In this document: positions 44,088 to 54,099 of the stretch, one piece after another | Layout: each line of letters opens with the position of its first letter | Position numbering within the stretch: position 1 is the first letter of the stretch | NCBI GenBank assembly: GCA_033064195.1 | Contig: JARBJD010000025.1 | Location: 248,001-312,000 of the forward strand | Source: Blattamonas nauphoetae | Taxonomy: Eukaryota; Preaxostyla; Oxymonadida | DNA: 64,000 nucleotides | Direction of reading: 5' to 3' | Translations under genes and position numbers: made by a program | Notes under the pieces: generated by a model | Database searches by the model: none | The model's input: only the letters and a program-made list of their open reading frames with translations | What the model was told of the DNA's origin: nothing

Positions 44088-45038
44088 CTACGGACTGTCC
44101 GGAGAGACGTGCATTTTTGTCAACAATATTGTGTGTAAAGCTTCGTTTGGTTGGTTCTTTACGACGAGAGATGACTCTTGTTGTGAATGAAGAATTGACG
44201 ACGAAGGTTTGGGAATCTGATCTTTTGATGTGGCCACGGACAGGATGTTTGTAACAGACAAATTCCAAAGATTGAACATTGGTTTCATTGAATCAGTCTT
44301 GCTGTGAAGAAGATCCGACGGCGACGATCCGAAGAAGTGTTGGATGTGATCTAATACGAAAAAGAATAACCAAAAAGTGATTGAAATGGAAAACACACAG
44401 GTCGGGCCGGAAGATAAAGGAAACCGTTTGCAGTTTGGAGAAGTGAGGCTCTGGCGTTTCGAATTGAAATGATGTGACAAAGTCATGGTCATAGTGTCTC
44501 TTATATGTCGATAGAAAGAAGTAATTGAGCAATAACGGGGTCTGAATAACCAAGGAGATCATTGTGACGAAGCGAAGGGGGAGGAAGGAAGGATGAACTG
44601 AAGAAATGATGAGATCATGAGAAGATGGACGGAGGAAGTGGTTCATAAAAAATTGAGTGGTAATCAGATGATGAAAGGAATATAGGAAGAGGGAAGTCGC
44701 ACACTTCGATTTCCGAACACCCATTAAACCCCACATATGTTGGCGATGTCGAAGGAGCCTCGGTTGAGTTGACCATCATGGCTGATGAGAGAGAAAAGAG
44801 GGAGGCAGGATGGACTGAAACGAAAGAGAAAAGAAGAGGGGAAGAGAAGTGCTTCAGAATGAGAAGAGGTCAAACTTTCTTTCTGTTGGGGGTGTGTACT
44901 GGCTAGAACCCGACTCAATGGTTCTTTCGAGGATGCCCTCTGCTTGTATCCCATCTGAATCTTTCGCTTTTCTTGTTCATTCCAATCTCTTTCCCAGAAC
45001 GTCTCAGCAGGACTATCATGAAGGGGTCTGTCATCCAT
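44088..45038 (-). CDS. Possible cargo ORFs of TTACC element copy 1, unrecognised
   Basis: Frames at 45038-44724 (MDDRPLHDSPAETFWERDWN), 44736-44293 and 44492-44088 follow each other on the minus strand and could be exons of one gene joined by short introns. The 44736-44293 part is hydrophobic in places (HFLVILFRI; LVIQTPLLLNYFFL), suggesting membrane segments. No domain is recognised, and it may be decayed. Confidence 0.25.
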
Positions 45039-46320
45039 CTCTCCCTTCTATTCTTCTTCATCCTTTCTAGTATTGTGATCCTGTCATCAACTCAAATTAT
45101 CTTTTCTCTTTGAATGTTGCCTTTTCAACCCTCTCCAACAGGTCTTCCTGTCTCTTGTGGAACTTCTTGTCTCAATTGAGGAATCTATTCTTGATCAAAT
45201 CATTTAGAGAGGTAAATATGATGATAAACAATACAATAAGAGCAGACTTGTCCCTTCATTTACTCAACTTTCTTCTTAGTTCGGATTCTTCAGTGGTCAT
45301 CTCAATCACAAGATCTGTGGTCTAAAACATGAGAGTGAGAAAAGTTTATTTACAATAACGAGAAAAGAGCAGACAGGGTTCATCTCCGAACCAGTCTCCA
45401 GACATGAAAGTGTCATTTCGATGATTTGAGTGGGCAATTACCAAAATGTTGGTTTGATAGGACAGATCTGGCCACCATAGGACACGATAGGACAGGACAG
45501 GACAATTGTCCTCCCTCGATTTTATTGCGAAATTGTGATGCAAGTATTGTGAATGCGTCAAATACCTTCCATGTCCTATGGTTTGAGCCCGATTCAGAAT
45601 TGTCCTATCGTGTCCTATGGTGGGCGGATCGACCCCGTTTGTACAATTTTCGCTATTTTTATCAAAATAGGGTGACAAAACACAATAAAAATGATTTTAA
45701 AACAGAAAATGTGCATTGTTATCTCAACTTTCTCTTCATTTTTCGTTTCAGGTTTTCACTGACAGATGAGGCAAGGGACAAGTTCAATTCTTGTCATCGG
45801 TACTTTTATCCAAATTGTCCTCCTCTTTTTTGCTGTCCTGTAGGACAGGACAAGTAGGACATGCCGACCCAAGGTAAAGGTGTGATCCAAGATCACACCT
45901 CATACAGTAAACTACAGACCTGATCAGGTCCCTGCTCATGGGCAAGTGTTGACTTGGTGGGCCACAAGTGATCGAGGTGTGTCTCGACCTTTTGTTCAAC
46001 TATACCGTCCTCTCATCACAAAAGGTTCCATATAGTGATGAGAACATCTGTTTGTCAAACTTTCGATGATAGTGTCGAGATCGTCTCCACGAATTCCAGG
46101 AGTGGTTGATCATGACTGTTGAGAGCGATTGGTGAACACTATCACTTCAACTTTTCGCTTTCTCGGTTCATTTTACTCTTTTATCCGTCATTTCATCCAA
46201 ATTTTTCAATAAATTTTGTTTGATTATTGTTTTCGGTGAAGTGACGGAATGGAACAGCCGAACCAGCAACACACCAAAAATCAGATCACGCTCGATTACC
46301 ATGGGTCGGCATGTCCTCCC

Positions 46321-46359
46321 CCAAAAACCCGTGTCCTATGATAGGACACGGGTTTTTGG
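46321..46359. repeat. Perfect hairpin of TTACC element copy 2
   Basis: 19-bp arms CCAAAAACCCGTGTCCTAT and exact complement, one central G. The outer arm differs from copy 1 (CCAAAAA versus CCGAAAA) on both sides, so pairing is kept while sequence changed. Confidence 0.9.
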
Positions 46360-46844
46360 CGCTTACTTAGGCGTTGTGAAGATTCTGTTGATAAAACATG
46401 GAGATGATGTGAGAGGATGTGTTTTGAATTGGAAAAGAGTTTAAGACATTGTTTTAATGTGTTTTCAGGTGAATTGAAAGCAAAGAAGGAGATTCGGGGA
46501 AGATCGACAATTCAAAAAAAATGAAGGTCCGATCAAGATCATTTTTCGTTAAAGGACACGAATCTGACCACTTTTCTCACATAATTGAGAAAATACAAGA
46601 AAGAAATGTGGTTTTAATGGATGTACGATGAGACAAACACCGGATTAGAGTGAGGATGAAGTTGACACAGATTTTGCATCTCTCTGGCCGCTTTACCACT
46701 CCATTTGTCGATTGGACAATAATTCTTTGTGAATGAGACGACTACTTAAGGCGAACATGTTTGCTCCTTGATCGCTTCAGGGAAAACGAACTTGTCTCTG
46801 GAAGAGAGAGATTCGCTATTCTCACATCAATATGTTGTCCTCAA

Positions 46845-48207
46845 TCAAAATGTATTCACGCATGTATCATGTAGATCGCTATTCTTAGGAGAGATATCTT
46901 CATTTTGAGAGCTGTGAGGAAGAGGAGTGAGGTGTCGCACTGATGCCAAATCTGGGGGGAGATGGAGAGAATGAGACAGAATAACATAAAATATGAAAGA
47001 GGAGATGAGAGTAAAAAGCAACAAAGACGAGAAAGGCAAAGTAGCGAGTGAGGAATGATGAAAGAATGGTAAGCAATCTGAATCGACTTCAGACACAGAT
47101 GTGCTTTCTTTCAAGGACGATCCAGAATCCATCATCCACATACGTGCGAATAAGGGCAGCGAGGTAGAATAGAACTCCTTGGATGACAGGTTAGTGAAGA
47201 TTGACATCACTCCCAGCAACACGAGCAGGATCTGACCAATTTGGAAGGAATGAAGGAGCTGCGAGAGGAGAGAATAGAGGAGAGTGAATAGGAAGATGAG
47301 GAGGGAAAGAGAGACAAGAATCATGAAAGCGAGATCATCGTTCAAAATGGTCCAAAAATAGATCAAGAGTCCAAATACACAAAACAAAGAGCATACATCG
47401 TTCCCTCTCGTCCATCTTTCCTTCTTCCTCCCCAAAACACAGCAAAGCACTCCCATGAGAAGCACAATCGCCCTGTGTCACACATCTTCAAATATATTCG
47501 CAAAAAGGGAAATGCCACTAAAGTGGACGGCGTGGGGTTGATATCTGTCCATGCCAGCGTTCCAGACGAATTGATCAGTTGCTCCGGCGCGGCCGTGGAC
47601 GCATTTGTTCTGATCAGAGTTAACGGAATTGTCAGTTCGACAGGAAGTGTAATGATCGTCCCGTTCTCCAAAATGTGTGTTCTGTGGATTGTTCCTCCAT
47701 CTGAAGTCGCGGTACGAAGTGAACGGTGGTGTCGAAAGCGGTCTTCGTGGTTTGTTCCAGAGTGTCCACAACAACCGAAATCATTCGCTCACTCACCTAT
47801 ACTTCTCCCAAAGCCGTTTGGGACGAATAATCGACGATAAAGCGGCTGAGAGTGGAGTACTGGCAGAGGGAGGAGGTGATAGCTTCGTCGAATGTTGTGA
47901 GAGGCGGGAAAAACGAGGCAAGAATGGTTTCGATGTGACGGAGGGAGTGGGAGAACATCTGATGGAGAGAGGGAGAGAAAGAAGCAATGAAAACAGCAAC
48001 AGGAAGGAGAACGTGAGTTGAAAGAAGTCGAAATCCAGAACTAACTTTTCTCCATCCACAAACTTCCTCGTTCATCCGTCGCTTCTCCACTGCCTTTCTA
48101 AGCGTCTCTTGCACGTGATTGATGATCGCGGCAAGACTGCGTTCTCCTCCTTCATTGAATGAAAATTGTCTCGCGTTGTACGACAGACACAGGCGATTGA
48201 TGGTCAA
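46845..48207 (-). CDS. Multi-exon membrane-protein-like gene carried by TTACC element copy 2
   Basis: Probable exon 1 starts MTINRLCLSYNARQFSFN (48207) and ends VCGWRK. A GT-AG intron joins it to MFSHSLRHIETILASFF and FIVDYSSQTALGE. A further exon holds GTIHRTHILENGTIITLPVE, TSNAS-like and NSSGTLAWTDINPTPS segments, similar in style to beta-helix surface proteins. The last part (47465-46845) has several membrane helices (FMILVSLSLLIFLFTLLYSL, ILLVLLGVM, LLLFTLISSFIFYVI) and ends CVNTF. A surface protein with a membrane tail is my best guess. Exon borders are approximate. Confidence 0.4.
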
Positions 48208-49703
48208 GAATGAATGCTGACCAGAAAAGATGACCAGAAAGACTGCCTTTGGGGGTTGGGACGGAAAGAGAGTGCGTCAGGAGAGATGAAATTGAAGTCT
48301 AGAATCAGAAGTCGGAAAATCGATCAATTGTCAAGAATAAAGATATAAAACCGAAGTATTCCGTTTTGGAGCCAATAGATACTCAAACAAGACATTTCCG
48401 CGGAGAGAGATCATCAGAAGGCGATGGAAAATGCCCAACACACCCAGCGACACTATACCCGCGATAAACCTGAAACAAAGATAAATTCAAGAGGATGACG
48501 GATGGAAGAGGGAATGGGAGTAAGATGAACCCATGAAATTGAGGAGGCGAGACGAGCCGTAGACGGGAAATCTCATGATCTCCTCCAAAAAGACGAGATG
48601 AGAAAAACCAATCGAAGAGAAAGAAGAGATACCTCCGAGAAGTCTATATCCCTTCTCTCACATACTGTACAGTCAGAACACTTGCCCTTGAGAAACAACT
48701 GAATGAACTTGTTCGTTTGGTGGTGGTTCTCCATCAGTTCGATAAAAGCATTTAATTTCCATGTCCATTACTGCTCGGAGTATCTTAGGAATGTCTTGGA
48801 TGAATGCTGGTCTGTTTGTTCAATCATTATCCCTTTTCTTTCGATCAGTTCATTTTTCGTATCGAACAAGAGTTCAATCTCGAAGACATAGAAGAGAACG
48901 AGATCAAGAGGATGACAATAACATAAAGAATGGAAATTGGCAGACAGTTCAGTGGAAATATCACAAAATCTTCGGTAGTCTCAATTTGCATGATGAAGAC
49001 GAGATCTATTCGCATTGAATCGACATTAGAAAGAAAAGAAGAGAATAAAATACAAAGTGAGAGTGAATAGAGTTCTTCATCTTCTCATGTGTCGTTTAAC
49101 TTCGATCATTCCACAGGACAGCTCGACCTTGAGATTCACTGTCTAAAACAGAAGAGAGAGTAAAGAATGACGATAATCACGAGAGAAGAACATGCAAGGA
49201 ACCTTGATCACTCAGTGTGCATTGATAAGAATGTCATTTCGCTGATCTAAGGTCAGTATGATAAAAATGATGGTTTGATAGGACAGATCGAGCCACCATA
49301 GGACACGACAGGACAGGACAGGACAATTGTCCTCCCTCGATTTTATTGTTAAATTGAGACGCAAATATTGTGAATGTCTCAAAAAGCTTTCATGTCCTAT
49401 GGTTTGAGCCCGATTCAAAATTGTTCTATCGTGTCCTATGGTGGACTGATCGACGGCTTTTGGACAACTTTCACGATTTTCATCAAAATAAGGTGAAAAA
49501 ACTCTATTGAAATGATTCTAAAACAGAAAAGATGTGTAATAGTCCTGTTTCTTCCCTCATTTTTCATTTCAAGTTCTCTCCTTCTGACGAAGCAAAAGGT
49601 TGGTTCAATTCTCTCCATCGGCATTTTTATCCAAATTGTCCTCCTCTTTTTGGCTGTCCTATGATGTCCTGCCTATAGGACATGCGGACCCATGGTAAAC
49701 GCT

Positions 49704-49781
49704 CGACGCTTGCGTGGTGCAATCGGTAGATCGCCCGCTTTGAAAGCTTGAGGACGCGGGTTCAAGACCTACCAGCGTCCT
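49704..49781 (+). tRNA. tRNA-like sequence, anticodon TGA (Ser) by position, imperfect fold
   Basis: Acceptor strands GACGCT (49705-49710) and AGCGTC (49774-49779) pair fully. A D-loop-like GTGCAATCGGTAGAT follows. The anticodon arm is CCCGC-TTTGAAA-GCTTG with two mismatches, and the T-arm holds GGTTCAAGACC, a good polymerase III B box. A run of eight T follows at 49783, a Pol III terminator. The variable loop is short, unlike normal tRNA-Ser, and the arms have mismatches, so it may be a decayed or tRNA-derived sequence. GAGGACGC/GCGTCCTC (49750/49775) gives an alternative hairpin. It lies inside the 6-bp-TSD element. Confidence 0.5.
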
Positions 49782-49838
49782 CTTTTTTTTCTCAACTTAG
49801 ATTTTTTTGGCCCACCAACTCGACATTTGCCCTCTCAT

Positions 49839-51175
49839 GTTCCTTGAATTCGGAGGGATCAGCAAGACCTGTCTGACAGCCGATACAGCGTGTCATTCAC
49901 TAGATCAAGCTGTGAAACATGTAAATTGGGAAAACGTCAATTATATCGCAATTCTTGGGCACGCTGAATTGATTGGGGAAGTAACCTTCGATACTAGTGC
50001 TGATAATTTCCAAACGACACCACCTGGAGATGTCACAATCGAAATGTGTCTCGGTGAGCATTTCCTCAGCTCCAACACTGACCACTACGGTCTGACTGGT
50101 ATGGGAACAATTAAGATCAAAGGCACGAGCAACGCAAAGATGACCCTCACTCTCTATTCGAATGTGTCTGCTCCACCGACACCCGGATTTGTGATCTCCA
50201 CATCTCGCACGCCAGACGGGACAAAGAAAGATTATGTGTTTCGTGTGGAGCAGTACGGTGTTCTTGACATAACTCGCTCGCTTTTTGTGCTACCTCTTCA
50301 ACTCCTGTCATACACAACATTTACGAAGCTGACGTCGAAGTTCGAAACCGAACCGTGGGACCAAAAGTCTGCAGCAATCATTGTTAACCAAGGAACGATA
50401 AAAATCGCGAACTTCGTCGAAGTGACTGACCCAGAGCTTGGAGTTCTGATTCTGAAGGACATTAACACCACAGAGTCCTCCGTTGTCCTTCTTCAAGACA
50501 GTGCCACTTCACTAACCAGCCTTGTCCCAAAGGGAATTGTGTGTTCGATCCCAGAGAATGCCACGAAAACATTCAACATCCGAACTTTTTTGTCTGGAAT
50601 ACAACGCAAGGAGGGTCTCGATCTTGTTGAAATCGACCAATATCCACTCGACATCCATCTTTCTGGGAAATGTGCTGTTTATGATTCTGAGGATACAACC
50701 CAGAAGTTTCCTCTGAACAACACGGACATGACAAACATCTCCAAAGCAGCCTTTGTCTTCCCCACAGTGACACTCACCCGTTCGAACCTCAAATTTGCCA
50801 CAAAAACAGGCAGCCAATCGAGTGAACTTGGCAACTATCTTCTTGCCGAATTCACTTCCCAAACAGCATCCCTGGGCGTCGCCGCTCTTCGCCGGCTGAA
50901 AGTGAGCGTTGCTCCTCGCTATCACACCGAAGACGTCGACGACAAGTTGATTCGCTGGGACGAGATGACGTGGTACGTTGGTCAGACGTACTCAGCGATT
51001 GAAAATGGAGGAGTGACGATCAAACAATCAGGGCAGTCAAACTACGCTGTGGCAGCCGTGCCTCGTGCAAATGTGGGGATCAGTGGGGAATACACAGTGA
51101 AGATGGAATTCGATGACCAAGTGAGATATGTCGGGTGTTTGTATTCTGGAGCACGAAAAACAGTTGCCTTCACAT
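49839..51175 (+). CDS. Main body of P copy 1 (probable beta-helix surface protein lacking its ends)
   Basis: About 445 codons, open throughout. Repeated short strands such as LTGMGTIKIKGTS, LGVLILKDINTTESSV and KAAFVFPTVTLTRSNLK suggest a right-handed beta-helix or similar adhesin fold. A conserved C-terminal domain follows, with RYHTEDVDDKLIRWDEMTWY, VTIKQSGQ, YAVAAVPRANVGISGEYTVK and VRYVGCLYSGAR. The open frame continues into flanking elements on both sides, giving false N- and C-termini (MAHQLDICP... and ...GHTFSFA). Two conserved Cys lie in the N-terminal KTCLTADTAC motif. Confidence 0.75.
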
Positions 51176-52034
51176 GGGTGATTATTTTTCAAAAGTTGCT
51201 GGCGTCATATTTTTGTGTTAGTCTGGAGATTTGCCGAACCTTTCCCATAGTCGACATATTCCCCTTCAATCAACACACTGAAGGTTTTGTACATTCATTC
51301 ACCGATTCATCCACTCTTTTCACTCAGATTTCAACTGGCGGTTACCCCTCTTCGCCAATTCTTGGACATACCTTCTCATTCGCGTAAGATCAGTGTTGGT
51401 ACACTTCTTTTGATGTGAACCAACATAGTGTCCATTGCTCATTCTTTTTCATCTTCTCTCTCCAAAGTCGATTTTCAACAGTCTTCCAGACAACTTCGAG
51501 ACTTGTCATCTCACTGATTAAAGTCATAATCTGGTATTTTCAGATATTCTCCTTCATGTTTTGAGTTTTGTTCAGATGATATTGTTCGTCTCGTCCTGGA
51601 ATCAACAAGTGTTTTCTGTTCATCCTCCCTTTTAGATACTATCCTTCAAAACTGATTTTCCTTCACCAATTGACATCAAACAAACCATCCTGACATGTTC
51701 AGATTATTCCAAGGCGATACTACTCGTCTCGAGCGATTGAGCACTGAGATGCTTTTCATGGTTTTTTGAATGATTTGTGCATTTATTTCACTTTTTGCTA
51801 ATGTATCCGTTATTTTTTAGCGTTATACACCACTTCTTGGTTTTATGACGTGTATTGTATCAAAAAGTGTGTCAATTTGTGCTGGTGAAAAAATGGTCGT
51901 CTCAAACGCGATCAAAACAGAATTCACTCAATTTATGGCTCATTATCTCTTTAAGCCTGTAACTGTTAATTAGGCAAAAAATAGTTTTTGGTGACGCTCC
52001 ATAGTGTTTTGCAACCTTTCAAAAATAATCTCCC
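51176..52034. mobile_element. TIR element, 859 bp, inserted in the P1 hydrophobic-tail codons
   Basis: Left end GGGTGATTATTTTTCAAAAG and inverted right end GGGAGATTATTTTTGAAAGG; similarity continues with GTTGC. Target repeat ACAT at 51172-51175 and 52035-52038 (CACAT is also possible). The AT-rich inside has no gene; the P1 frame reads 200 bases into it by chance. Superfamily open. Removing it restores FTSLALLLAVLLGF. Confidence 0.8.
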
Positions 52035-52076
52035 ACATCGCTTGCTCTTCTGCTCGCTGTACTGCTTGGATTCTAG

Positions 52077-52420
52077 ACTCTCACAACGATGAACTCTGCA
52101 TCATGCTTTGGAAGATCAGAAATTTCTCAAACAGAATTATCTTTACTTACAGACACCTTTTGTCTTCCTCATTTCTCTGATCCATAGTTTCTAACTTCAT
52201 CAAAAAAGGGTGAACCGAAGTGATAAGAAGACGAATCATCTGCCAAGAAATGTAGAACCTACAGCTGCAGTTTTCTGACACATAAAACCTCAAATTTCCG
52301 CCTTGTCCATGAGATAACAAATTCTTCGTGATGAAATATTGGAAAAATTCGCAAAAGTCGACATGTGTTCACAAACGATTCTGACAACTATTTGTTATGG
52401 CTCGATCAAATTCATCTTTC
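52077..52420 (+). other. Intergenic region between P1 and SPRY1, repeated at 57288-57662
   Basis: Shares CAACGATGAACTC after the P stop and CCTCATTTCTCTGATCCATA, then TGAGATAACAAATT..TTC before the SPRY start, with the matching region of unit 2. It probably holds the P 3' end signals and the SPRY promoter. Nothing else is seen. Confidence 0.5.
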
Positions 52421-53838
52421 ATGCTTTCACCAACCCAACAGGTGCGATCAGTCTTCTCTTCTTTTCACACCCTGTGTTCGCCTCTCCACTCATTAGAATC
52501 CCGACAACTCAAAAATCATCGAAAACGATGAGAAAGTGTGGATCGTGTTTCTCACGTTCCCTTCGTCACTCTCGTTCTTTCCTTCCTCTCATCCATCTTC
52601 TCTTCCATTCCATAGAATCATTCAACAATCGAGTCAGTGTTGGAATGGCTGAGTGATTCGTCTGTCCATCCAAGAATCAAAGTCAACACAATCCAGTGGT
52701 TCCACATTCCCACTCTCCTCGCCAATTTCATCCAACCATCACATCCACACCAACACGAACAGGAACAAGATCAACAAGACCCCAACCAACTACACAAACA
52801 ACATGAACAACAAGATGAAGAGCCAGCACCATCAGCAGAATCGAACAATCAGCTCCTCACTCAGCTCCTCCAAGCTCTCACCAAGTTCCTCGACCAGTCC
52901 TCCGATTCTCACACTCCAATCCCAAACAAGCGACTCCTCCACTCCTCTCTCTCCCACCTCTCCCCATCTCCCGCTCTCACTCTTTCCATGCGGAGAGAGA
53001 TCGACAGGTGTCTCGTCGCTCTCAACTACGTCGACGACAGTTCATTCGCTGAACAGAAACAGCAGCCAGCGGATCAGACACAGCTGGAGCGAGAAGTGAC
53101 GATGATGCGAGCCGACAAGGACGCGTTTGTGTCGACCGTGATCTCGCTGCAGAAAGAGAAGGACCAGCTGCGAAGCGAGTTGACGAGCACGAAACAGAAA
53201 CTGGAAGAGATGGAGCGGAGACTGACTCAGACACAGCAGACCATCGAAGCGAGACCAAATGCTGTCATTGAACGAACAAAACCTGTTGTGGCGTCTGATG
53301 TCATCGTCGCGTTCAGTCCGATTCACTTTAAACTGAGTGGTTCGACTGTTACACACATCAGTGGGGGCTGGGTCAGTTGCTTCACAAAGCCTGTCTCGAA
53401 AGGCATCCATCGACTGTCCATCAAATCTTCAGAAAGTGTTGGTGTGTCTGTCCTTCTTTCGTCATCTCCGTTCTTTCAGCGTTTGGTGTGCTTGAGCCTT
53501 CCGAGGTTCCAAAATACTTGACCACAAATGTCTTCGCTTCTCCCAAAGTGGCGATGATGCAGAACAGTGGATTTCTCCTGTCCGCTGGCAAAAAGCTTGT
53601 TCAAAATACAATGCCTCATGCAGGGCAGGAGTGGTCGGCGGAGGCTGATTTGGAGAAGAGGACACTCCATTTCTTCCTCGATGGTGTCCAACAGCCACAC
53701 CACTTCATCGACATTCCTGTCCCTCTCGTCTTCGCTATTGATGTCTTCTCAGAGAATGGTCCGATTGAGATCACGTTTTGGGGGGAGTTAAACCAGTCAA
53801 ATGTGACATTTCAAGGCACTGGACACAATCTGGGATGA
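52421..53838 (+). CDS. SPRY-like coiled-coil protein, copy 1 (414 aa, four exons)
   Basis: Exons 52421-52441, 52497-52535, 52616-53441 and 53480-53838; introns are GT-AG of 55, 80 and 38 nt. The total is 1245 bases with frame kept. MLSPTQQ + NPDNSKIIENDEK + NHSTIESVLEWLSDSSVHPR. Then come a Gln/His-rich linker, a helical region, a coiled coil (MMRADKDAFVSTVISLQKEK, KQKLEEMERRL) and a SPRY-type beta domain (VIVAFSPIHFKLSG, GVLEPSEVPKYL, GQEWSAEADLEKRTLHFFLD, IPVPLVFAIDVF, ITFWGEL). The SPRY part suggests protein binding. The start was chosen because it is conserved and in phase in both copies. Related SPRY domains occur on oxymonad kinases; none is seen here. Confidence 0.75.
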
Positions 53839-54099
53839 CTTGTCCTCATTCTTTGTTTTCATCTTCAATCGTTTGATTGAAAAAGCTAGCTGTTTTGAAG
53901 TGTTTTCTGTTGACTCTTTTTTTCGTCAATTGTCTGTAATTTGAGGCAGAGAGGATGCTGGTGAATGTTGAGTAGAACTGAGAAACGATTGAGAGAGACA
54001 GGAGGGAGTGAGTGATGTTGATGCTGGTGACTGGTTTGGTGGTGTCGAGTGGGTAAGCGATGTTTGGGAAATTGTGAACGGCGCGGTTGGGGCTGATGA

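Larger units (their letters stand above)
42716..45877. mobile_element. TTACC-type TIR element, copy 1 (3162 bp), inside the MITE
   Basis: A perfect 22-bp TIR starts TTACCTTGGGTCGGCATG. Flanking 8-bp repeats AGGTGTGA lie at 42708-42715 and 45878-45885. The left end holds a near-perfect 39-bp hairpin. The right ~450 bp are rich in GTCCTAT/ATAGGAC and closely match the right end of copy 2. The internal minus-strand frames (43120-43410, 44088-45038) include hydrophobic segments but no transposase. Family not known to me. Confidence 0.85.
42441..45934. mobile_element. Small hAT-like MITE (~315 bp of own sequence), split by a 3.16 kb element
   Basis: Ends CAGGGACCTGA and TCAGGTCCCTG, flanked by the 8-bp repeat CTCATGGG at 42433-42440 and 45935-45942. 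The target spans five bases of the P gene and the first three bases of the host element, so it jumped to within 3 bp of that element's end. Own sequence is 42441-42715 and 45886-45934. It has no coding capacity of note. Near its right end, a 12-bp inverted repeat TGAGGTGTGATC/GATCACACCTCA would form once the inner element is removed. Confidence 0.8.
46296..49698. mobile_element. TTACC-type TIR element, copy 2 (3403 bp), inside the 6-bp-TSD element
   Basis: A 22-bp TIR starts TTACCATGGGTCGGCATG, with one mismatch between ends. Flanking 8-bp repeats ACGCTCGA lie at 46288-46295 and 49699-49706. It has the same orientation and end structure as copy 1: left hairpin, and a right ~450 bp region with GTCCTAT motifs about 85% alike by eye. 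The interiors differ more. It carries minus-strand coding sequence but no recognisable transposase. Confidence 0.85.
42438..49832. mobile_element. TIR element with 6-bp TSD (own length ~480 bp), filled with three nested elements
   Basis: Ends GGGCAAGTGTTGACTTGGTG and (inverted) GGGCAAATGTCGAGTTGGTG, followed by GGGCCA, form a ~27-bp imperfect TIR. Target repeat TCTCAT at 42432-42437 and 49833-49838. Its own sequence is 42438-42440, 45943-46295 and 49707-49832; the rest is other elements. It carries a tRNA-like sequence near its right end. A 6-bp duplication does not fit hAT or Mutator, so the superfamily is open. Confidence 0.75.
38237..52076 (+). pseudogene. P surface-protein gene copy 1, split by three direct and three nested TIR insertions
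   Basis: Coding pieces are 38237-38265, 42414-42437, 49839-51175 and 52039-52076. Joined, they are 1428 bases: 475 codons plus TAG, with no other stop or frameshift. It matches copies 2 and 3 along its length: signal peptide MIHLILTTFFFSAN, FLEFGGISKTCLTADTACHS, GLTGMGTIKIKGTS, YVFRVEQYGVLDI, GVLILKDINTTES, PLNNTDMTNISKAAFVFP, APRYHTEDVDDKLIRWDEMT and the tail SLALLLAVLLGF. Every junction sits at a target-site duplication. As it stands it cannot make the secreted protein unless the insertions are removed. Confidence 0.85.

Noticed and set aside
49750-49790. Hairpin plus T-run as a bacterial intrinsic terminator
   Set aside because: The context is eukaryotic (introns, DIRS), and the T-run fits Pol III termination of the tRNA-like sequence better.
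49807-51387. Taking the 526-codon frame as the true first P protein
   Set aside because: Its first ten codons and last ~70 codons come from flanking mobile elements; the sister copies show where the real gene ends lie.
38266-52034. Insertions in P1 acting as ordinary GT-AG introns (introners)
   Set aside because: None of the three direct insertions has a GT at the left and an AG at the right junction that would restore the frame; TSDs are ACGTTCTT, TCTCAT and ACAT.
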